Of a DNA stretch of 5,805 nt, positions 1 to 4,355 are shown one piece after another. The notes below the pieces were generated by a model. It did not search any database, had not been told where the DNA came from, and worked only from the letters and a program-made list of their open reading frames with translations. This DNA is from Alphaproteobacteria bacterium (GTDB lineage Bacteria > Pseudomonadota > Alphaproteobacteria > Reyranellales > Reyranellaceae). The DNA is taken from assembly GCA_013290035.1 (NCBI GenBank), contig JABCYT010000259.1, forward strand, positions 1 to 5,805, written 5' to 3'. Within the stretch, counting starts at the first letter, position 1. Every line of letters starts with the position of its first letter. The translations under genes and the position numbers were made by a program.

Positions 1-512
1 CCAAGGACGACCGCGTGCTCTACTACGTCGTGCTGGCGATCTTCCTGTTCGGCTACGGCGCCATCTACCGCTTCATCCATTCGCCGTTCGGCCAGGTGCT
101 GAAGGCGATCCGCGACAACGAGCAGCGCGCGGTGTCGCTGGGCTACGAGGCCGACCGCTACAAGCTCCTGGCCTTCGTGCTCTCCGCCGCCCTGGCGGGC
201 TTGGCCGGCGCCACCAAGGCCATGGTGCTGCAGTTCGCCACCCTGACCGACGTGAGCGCCGCGACCTCCGGCGAGGTCGTGCTGATGGCGCTGGTCGGCG
301 GGCTTGGCACCATCACCGGCCCGGTGGTCGGGGCCTTCATCATCGTCACCATGCAGAACTACCTGGCCGGCGTCGGCGAGTTCGTGCTGGTGATCCAGGG
401 CGCCATCTTCGTGGTCATCGTCATGGCCTTCCGCAAGGGCCTGGTCGGCGAGGTCAGCGAGTGGTGGCGCCGGCGCACGGCGCCCAAGACGCAGTCGGGG
501 CCGGCGGACTGA
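1..512 (+). CDS. livM: LivM-type branched-chain amino-acid ABC transporter permease, C-terminal part (5' end outside window)
   Basis: This is one of the two membrane permeases of a Liv-type ABC importer for branched-chain or related amino acids, acting in the inner membrane with LivH, LivF, LivG and a periplasmic binding protein. The frame is open to the left edge (codons from base 3), so 169 residues are visible of a family that usually runs to about 300-330. The GTG at 15 is an internal Val, not a start. Hydrophobic segments lie at about visible residues 6-24, 54-72, 93-115 and 123-143. Between the first two sits the hallmark cytoplasmic coupling loop, SPFGQVLKAIRDNEQRA (about 27-43), which contacts the ATPases. 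GGLGTITGPVVGA (about 99-111) is also typical of LivM. A short charged tail (RKGLVGEVSEWWRRR onward) follows the last helix. The gene stops at TGA 510-512, 12 bases before the end of the convergent dioxygenase gene. The transported substrate cannot be read from this fragment; the rest of the operon lies to the left or elsewhere. Confidence 0.92.
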   Translation, partial: KDDRVLYYVVLAIFLFGYGAIYRFIHSPFGQVLKAIRDNEQRAVSLGYEADRYKLLAFVLSAALAGLAGATKAMVLQFATLTDVSAATSGEVVLMALVGGLGTITGPVVGAFIIVTMQNYLAGVGEFVLVIQGAIFVVIVMAFRKGLVGEVSEWWRRRTAPKTQSGPAD

Positions 513-524
513 TCAGCTCGCCGT

Positions 525-1376
525 TCAGAGCGGGACCGCTCCGCCCATAGTCGTACGGTGCATTTTCCGGCGCTGCGGCAGGTCGTAGTCCTGGATCGCC
601 CGATGCTGCACTGTGCAATTGTCCCACATCAACAGGTCGCCCCGCCGCCAACGGTGCCGGTAGATGAACTGCGGCTTCACGATGTGATCGGCAAGGGCGC
701 AGATCAGCGCCTCCGCCTCTTCGGTGGCGATCCCCTCGATGCCGGTGCAGTCGTCACGCATGACGTAGAGGCATTTGCGTCCGGTCTTCGGATGGGCGCG
801 CACGATAGGGTGCCGCACGGGCGGGTTGCGCTCTATTTCTTCCCGGGTCGGCGGGAAGGAGCGCTTGCGCGCCGCGAAATCAAAGACAGCGCGGCGGCCC
901 TCGATGCGGCGGCGCAAGCTTTCGGGCAGCGCGTCCCACGCCGCCGCGGCGCTGGCGAATTCGGTGTCGCCGAGCGGCAGGCCGTAAAGTTCTGGTGTCT
1001 CGATCGCATGGAGGATCGTCCCGCGCGGCGGCCGCGCGGTGTAGCACATGTCGCTGTGCCAGTTCTCGCCCGCGCGTCGGATGCCGATCGGCTTTCCGTT
1101 GTCGGTGATGTTGGACACCACGACGATTTCCGGACAGCCCGGCACGCTCCAACGCTCTCCAAAAATGTTGAACTCGATCTCGCCGAAGCGGCGGGTGAAG
1201 TCGACCTGCTGATCGGGCGTGATCCGCTGATCGCGAAAGAAGAGCACGCCATATTCGTCATAGGCGTGTTCGATCACGGCGAAGGTGCGGTCATCCATCG
1301 GCTCCGACAGATCGAGACCACGGACTTCCGCGGCGAGGGCAGCACCGGTCGGAATGATTTCCAAGTTCACCGGCAT
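525..1376 (-). CDS. TauD/TfdA-family Fe(II)/2-oxoglutarate-dependent dioxygenase
   Basis: Enzymes of this family hydroxylate a small substrate (taurine, 2,4-D, alkyl sulfates, betaine-like compounds and others) while oxidising 2-oxoglutarate to succinate and CO2 in the cytoplasm. The product is 283 residues, normal for the family. The iron triad is intact: the HxD motif in NWHSDMCY gives His107 and Asp109, and the distal His258 is in NCTVQHRAI. The 2-oxoglutarate contacts also look intact: Thr138 in GDTEF matches Thr126 of E. coli TauD, and Arg270 and Arg274 in LPQRRKMHR match TauD Arg266 and Arg270. The N-terminus (GAALAAEVRGLDLSEP) and VLFFRDQ (44-50) are family hallmarks. The ATG at 1374-1376 is preceded by a weak GGGAG about 13 bases upstream, so the start rests mainly on N-terminal similarity. 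It is convergent with livM and divergent from the FMN protein gene, so it is probably a single-gene unit. The substrate is unknown; true taurine dioxygenase activity is only one possibility. Confidence 0.9.
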   Translation of the reverse strand: MPVNLEIIPTGAALAAEVRGLDLSEPMDDRTFAVIEHAYDEYGVLFFRDQRITPDQQVDFTRRFGEIEFNIFGERWSVPGCPEIVVVSNITDNGKPIGIRRAGENWHSDMCYTARPPRGTILHAIETPELYGLPLGDTEFASAAAAWDALPESLRRRIEGRRAVFDFAARKRSFPPTREEIERNPPVRHPIVRAHPKTGRKCLYVMRDDCTGIEGIATEEAEALICALADHIVKPQFIYRHRWRRGDLLMWDNCTVQHRAIQDYDLPQRRKMHRTTMGGAVPL

Positions 1377-1596
1377 GGGTCTGAGTCAGCTCCCGGTACC
1401 CTAGTGCGTAAGCGCCGGTTCAGCGACTCCTTTCGTCCTAGCCCTGTCTACGGTGCCGAGGGACATTCCCCTTCGGGCCGAACCGAGGTCGGCCGCGTGA
1501 GGCGTGCGGATAGCCCCGGTCAAATGCAGACATCATCGCCATGTCCATGGTGTTTCAGTCCAAGAAATGATCTGCTTCCCTGCCAGGGAGGTGGCT
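1377..1596. promoter_or_regulatory. Divergent intergenic region with one candidate operator dyad
   Basis: This 220-base gap separates the divergent dioxygenase and FMN-protein genes, so promoters for both should lie here. I found no convincing -35/-10 pair on either strand. The best symmetrical element is GGCCGA (1476-1481), 7 bases, then TCGGCC (1489-1494). Smaller dyads are CTGAGTCAG at 1381-1389, next to the dioxygenase start, and GGGA-CAT-TCCC just left of the main dyad. An in-frame reading from a GTG at 1504 through an ATG at 1567 exists on the plus strand, but its translation does not resemble the downstream family and has no ribosome-binding site. Confidence 0.35.
1585..1591 (+). promoter_or_regulatory. 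Ribosome binding site AGGGAGG deciding a TTG start
   Basis: AGGGAGG is close to the ideal anti-16S match and sits 5 bases before the in-frame TTG at 1597-1599. Neither the ATG at 1567 nor the GTG at 1504 has a comparable purine run upstream. This decides the start of the FMN split-barrel gene in favour of TTG. Confidence 0.7.
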
Positions 1597-2091
1597 TTGG
1601 ACGCCAGCGGGCTCCTGCAAATAGCGCGTGGCATCGTCGACAAGGTTGCGATGCCGCTCGCCATCACGGTCGGGCCTCAAGGCGAGGCCAATGCCCGCGT
1701 CGTCCAGACGTCCAAGCTGTCCGATGATTGGACCCTCCGCTTCATGACCGACCGCCGCTCGCGCAAGGCCCAGGAGATCGGGCGAACCGGTCGGATGACG
1801 CTCGCCTATCAGTGCGATGCCGAGAACTCCTACGTGACGCTCGTCGGCCGAGCCAGGATCATTGACGACGTCGCGGTGAAGAAGGCGATCTGGAACCCGG
1901 CGTCCTATAAGTGGCATCCGGGCGGACCGACCGACCCCAACGTCGTGCTGATCGATTTCATCGCCGATCGCATCGAACTCTGGAGTTCGACGCACGGCGT
2001 CACGCCCGATCCGACCAAAGGCCTTTGGGCGGCGGCGGTCAGCCGGGAGCGCGATGGCTGGCGCTCGCACCTGACGCTGCCCTCGGGCTGA
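1597..2091 (+). CDS. Pyridoxamine-5'-phosphate-oxidase-like FMN-binding split-barrel protein
   Basis: This small cytoplasmic protein belongs to the PNPOx-like/general-stress-protein-26 superfamily, whose members bind FMN (some bind F420 or heme) and carry out varied redox or protective functions; the substrate is not predictable. From the TTG start it has 164 residues. The order is an N-terminal helix (DASGLLQIARGIVDKV), the first barrel strands (AMPLAITVGPQGEANARVV, 18-36), the FMN-phosphate-type segment FMTDRRSRKAQEIGRTGRM (about 49-67), then strands SYVTLVGRARIIDD (78-91) and the C-terminal VVLIDFIADRIELW (116-129). The Arg/Lys-rich turn after FMTD is the usual phosphate-contact region. 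Longer readings from GTG 1504 (195 residues) or ATG 1567 (174) are possible, but only TTG has a good ribosome-binding site and a family-like N-terminus. The gene is divergent from the dioxygenase and convergent with the methyltransferase operon, which ends 31 bases further on. I see no functional tie to either. Confidence 0.82.
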   Translation: MDASGLLQIARGIVDKVAMPLAITVGPQGEANARVVQTSKLSDDWTLRFMTDRRSRKAQEIGRTGRMTLAYQCDAENSYVTLVGRARIIDDVAVKKAIWNPASYKWHPGGPTDPNVVLIDFIADRIELWSSTHGVTPDPTKGLWAAAVSRERDGWRSHLTLPSG

Positions 2092-2122
2092 GCCTCCTCC
2101 TGTCCGCGTGGGCTCGAGGCCT

Positions 2123-3202
2123 TCAGGCCTGAACGATCGCTTTGGCGAAGCGGCGATCTTCGGCCTTCTGCCGACTGGTCTTGCCGAGCGTCGCGCGGCC
2201 GAACAGATAGTGCTTCGACATGTCCGCCGTGTAGCGCATCGCCGGCGGCCGCTTGCCGACCGCTTCGGCCAGCGCCCGCACATGGTGCGGGCCGGCGCCG
2301 CAGCACACACCCAGATAGTGAATGCCCATGCCGTAGGCGGCGGCGCCGAACGCGGCGATCTCGAAGCGGTTGCAGGTGAACGGGTCGAGCGCGATCGGGA
2401 AGGCATGCCCGCCGGGCAGGCAGGCGCAACCATGATCGGTGAGCGACTGGAACGACGGGCGGGCACGCGTCGTGCGATAGGGCACCGGCAGCGCCGCGAC
2501 GTGGCATTTGACGGCTTTGCGCATGGCGGCGAGCAACGGCAGCATGCTCGCCGGCCCGCGCGTGCAGTTGAGCCCGACCACGTCGGCGCCGGCCTGCTCG
2601 AGCCTGCGCGCGGCGTTTGCCCAGCTCCAGCCCTCGCGGGTCCTGCCCTTGTGGGCCGCCAGCGTGATCACCGCCACCTGGCCCGCCTGCTTGATCACGT
2701 CGAGCGCGAGCAACGCCTCCTGGGTATAGCCGAAGGTCTCGCCGATGATGAAGTCGACGCCGGAATCGACCGCCCACCCGACCTGTTCCTCGAACATCGC
2801 GCGCACGGTCTTGATCGTCGCGGGATCCTTCGGATCATAGATGGTGGTGTTGCAGATGTTGCCGGCCAGCAGCGTCCCGGTGTCGCGCGCCACCTTCCGG
2901 GCGATGGCGAGCGCGGCGAGATTCATCGGCTTCAGGTCCTTCTCGCGCCCGATGACCCGGAGCTTCTGGCGATGGGCGTAGTAGGTGAACGCCTCCACGA
3001 CATCGGAGCCGGCATGGACGAACTCGCGATGCAGCTGCTCGACCAGCTCGGGGTGCTCGAGCACGACTTCGGGCACATAGGCGCCGGCCTGCAGGTAGCC
3101 CCGCCGCTCCAGCTCGAAGAGATAGCCCTCGGCGCAGATCACCGGACCCCTGTCGAGCCGGGCCATCAGGCCCGCCTTTGCCGCCGTCTTGTTCTTGCTC
3201 AT
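2123..3202 (-). CDS. BHMT-like homocysteine S-methyltransferase family protein, paralogue 2 (downstream copy)
   Basis: Zn-dependent TIM-barrel enzyme predicted to move a methyl group from a donor (betaine-type by homology) to homocysteine, forming methionine. The product has 359 residues; animal BHMT has about 406, and the C-terminal oligomerisation arm is missing here. The Zn ligands are visible: Cys213 in GLNC and Cys300-Cys301 in GVCCGAGPHH. The catalytic-type Glu155 is in IIGETF. The N-terminal FELERRGYLQAG and EHPELVEQLHREFVHAG align well by eye with BHMT (FALEKRGYVKAG, EHPEAVRQLHREFLRAG). Where BHMT has Asp-Gly-Gly this protein has Ala24-Glu25-Gly26. A loop with extra cysteines (Cys259, Cys261) precedes FPIALDPFTC. 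I chose the ATG at 3200-3202, which has GGGGGAAAG just upstream. A TTG at 3236-3238 overlaps the previous gene's stop and would add 12 unconserved residues. It is the last gene of the three-gene run. The donor substrate is not known. Confidence 0.9.
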   Translation of the reverse strand: MSKNKTAAKAGLMARLDRGPVICAEGYLFELERRGYLQAGAYVPEVVLEHPELVEQLHREFVHAGSDVVEAFTYYAHRQKLRVIGREKDLKPMNLAALAIARKVARDTGTLLAGNICNTTIYDPKDPATIKTVRAMFEEQVGWAVDSGVDFIIGETFGYTQEALLALDVIKQAGQVAVITLAAHKGRTREGWSWANAARRLEQAGADVVGLNCTRGPASMLPLLAAMRKAVKCHVAALPVPYRTTRARPSFQSLTDHGCACLPGGHAFPIALDPFTCNRFEIAAFGAAAYGMGIHYLGVCCGAGPHHVRALAEAVGKRPPAMRYTADMSKHYLFGRATLGKTSRQKAEDRRFAKAIVQA

Positions 3203-3206
3203 GTTG

Positions 3207-3215
3207 CTTTCCCCC
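3207..3215 (-). promoter_or_regulatory. Ribosome binding site GGGGGAAAG for the downstream methyltransferase
   Basis: On the minus strand GGGGGAAAG lies 4 bases before the ATG at 3200-3202, with the GGGGGA core about 7 bases away. It lies in the 32-base gap after the upstream paralogue and supports this ATG over the overlapping TTG at 3236-3238. The upstream paralogue has no site of similar strength. Confidence 0.6.
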
Positions 3216-3234
3216 GTGAGCCGCCTGCCATCGC

Positions 3235-4302
3235 TCAAAGCCTGGTCCGATATTCGCGCTGGATCTTCTGGATGCGCCGATGCGTGCCGAAGAACGCGTG
3301 CTTGGACATGTCGGCGCTATAGCGGCTGGCCTCGGGCTTTCGCCCGATCGACTCGGCGAGCGCGCGGATATGATGCGGACCCGCGCCGCAGCAGAGGCCG
3401 AGATAGCCGATCCCCAGCGCCAACGCGGCTGCGCCGAACTCGGCGATCTCGCTGCGCGTGCAGGTGAAGGGATCGAGCCCGACCGGGAACGGACGGACTC
3501 CGGGACAGCAGCGATCGCTGAGCGACATGAAGCTCGGCTGCCTGGCGGTCGTGCGGTAGGGCACCGGCAGCGCCGCCACGTGGCACCGCACGGCTTTGCG
3601 GATGGTCTTGAGCAGCGGCATCATGGTGGCCGGACCTCGATGGCAATTGAGTCCGACCACGTCGGCGCCGGCCGCTTCCAGCCGCCGGCAGGTCTCGGCG
3701 GCGCTCCAGCCTTCGCGCGTTGTGGTTTCGCGATGGATGGAGAAGGTCACGACGGCGGGAACCTTGCTGAAGCGCTTGATCGCCTCGAGCGCCATCAGCG
3801 CCTCGCCGCCCCACGAGAACGTCTCGGCGACGATGTAGTCGACGCCGGCGCCGGCGGCCCAGCCGACCTGCTCTTCGAAAATCCGCGCGACCTCCCTGAG
3901 GGCAGCCTTGTCGCGCGGTTGATAGATATTCGTGTTGCAGATGTCGCCGGCGAACAGCGTTTTCGTCTCGCGCGCGACTTTGCTGGCGAGGGCAAGCGCC
4001 ATGACGTTCATCGGCTCGAGGTCCTTCTCGCGGCCGATGACGCGCAGCTTTTCGCGATGGACGTAGTAAGTGAGGGCTTGCACGACGTCCGAGCCGGCAT
4101 GGACGAAGTCGCGGTGCAGCCGTTCCACCACTTCAGGGTGCTCGATCAGCACTTCGGGAACGAACGCACCGGCCTGCAGGTAGCCGCGGCGCTCGAGCTC
4201 GAAGACGTATCCTTCGGCGCAAATGACCGGACCCGCCGCCAGGCGTTGCATCAAGCCGCGCCGCGCGCGCGGCTTGATCCTGGCTTTTGCCGTGCTGCCC
4301 AT
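3235..4302 (-). CDS. BHMT-like homocysteine S-methyltransferase family protein, paralogue 1 (upstream copy)
   Basis: Second member of the same Zn-dependent methyltransferase family and tandem partner of the gene just downstream, with about two thirds identity by eye over nearly the full length. The product has 355 residues. Visible functional residues are Zn ligands Cys220 (GLNC) and Cys304-Cys305 (GLCCGAGPHH), and Glu160 in IVAETF. As in the other copy, Ala29-Glu30-Gly31 replaces BHMT's Asp-Gly-Gly, and Thr161 stands where BHMT has a Tyr after the Glu. Differences from its partner cluster in probable active-site loops: AETFSWGGEA against GETFGYTQEA, FSIHRETTTREGW against LAAHKGRTREGW, and SDRCCPGVRPFP against a loop three residues longer. 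The ATG at 4300-4302 has only weak purines upstream. The frame is open as far as 5460 without a stop, but everything before 4302 is a shadow of the flavoprotein gene. The 53-base gap after that gene suggests co-transcription. The proposed role is a methyl transfer step coupled to N-methyl oxidation. Confidence 0.9.
   Translation of the reverse strand: MGSTAKARIKPRARRGLMQRLAAGPVICAEGYVFELERRGYLQAGAFVPEVLIEHPEVVERLHRDFVHAGSDVVQALTYYVHREKLRVIGREKDLEPMNVMALALASKVARETKTLFAGDICNTNIYQPRDKAALREVARIFEEQVGWAAGAGVDYIVAETFSWGGEALMALEAIKRFSKVPAVVTFSIHRETTTREGWSAAETCRRLEAAGADVVGLNCHRGPATMMPLLKTIRKAVRCHVAALPVPYRTTARQPSFMSLSDRCCPGVRPFPVGLDPFTCTRSEIAEFGAAALALGIGYLGLCCGAGPHHIRALAESIGRKPEASRYSADMSKHAFFGTHRRIQKIQREYRTRL
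4250..4278. repeat. Perfect 12-bp inverted repeat at the 5' end of methyltransferase paralogue 1
   Basis: ATCAAGCCGCGC (4250-4261) is exactly complementary to GCGCGGCTTGAT (4267-4278), leaving a 5-base loop. In the minus-strand mRNA it begins about 24 bases after the A of the start codon and covers codons 9-18. The 3' arm ends in the AT of an internal ATG (Met18). No T-run follows on either strand, so it is not a standard terminator. It could be an mRNA stem that affects translation or stability, or a by-product of GC-rich Arg/Ala codons. Confidence 0.6.
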
Positions 4303-4305
4303 TGT

Positions 4306-4315
4306 CGAATATTCG
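4306..4315. promoter_or_regulatory. 10-bp palindrome CGAATATTCG just before a start codon
   Basis: CGAATATTCG is its own reverse complement and ends 3 bases before the ATG of methyltransferase paralogue 1, where a Shine-Dalgarno sequence would be expected. It is a small AT-rich island in a very GC-rich setting. It may be a protein-binding site or an unstructured ribosome landing area, or it may have arisen by chance. Confidence 0.25.
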
Positions 4316-4355
4316 CACCCGATCGAGCGAGGCGTCACGCGGAAAAGCGCGCCGT

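Noticed and set aside
528..541. GAGCGG/CCGCTC stem at the livM-dioxygenase convergence as a terminator
   Set aside because: The 2-base loop is too tight for the full 6-bp stem, it lies within the dioxygenase C-terminal codons, and no T-run follows.
1381..1389. CTGAGTCAG palindrome next to the dioxygenase start as an operator
   Set aside because: It has only 4-bp arms around one base; this is expected by chance and has no matching half-sites nearby.
558..1727. Plus-strand open frame of 389 residues across the dioxygenase gene
   Set aside because: It lies antisense to a gene with an intact catalytic triad, has no recognisable domain, and runs into the FMN-protein gene in a different frame.
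2117..2130. AGGCC-TTCA-GGCCT hairpin between the convergent FMN-protein and methyltransferase ends, as a bidirectional terminator
   Set aside because: The stem is only 5 bp, overlaps the last codons of the methyltransferase, and has no T-run on either strand.
3203..3234. Possible 10-codon leader peptide (ATG GCA GGC ...) in the gap between the two methyltransferases
   Set aside because: It is too short to judge, has no ribosome-binding site of its own, and its reading overlaps the Shine-Dalgarno sequence of the real gene.
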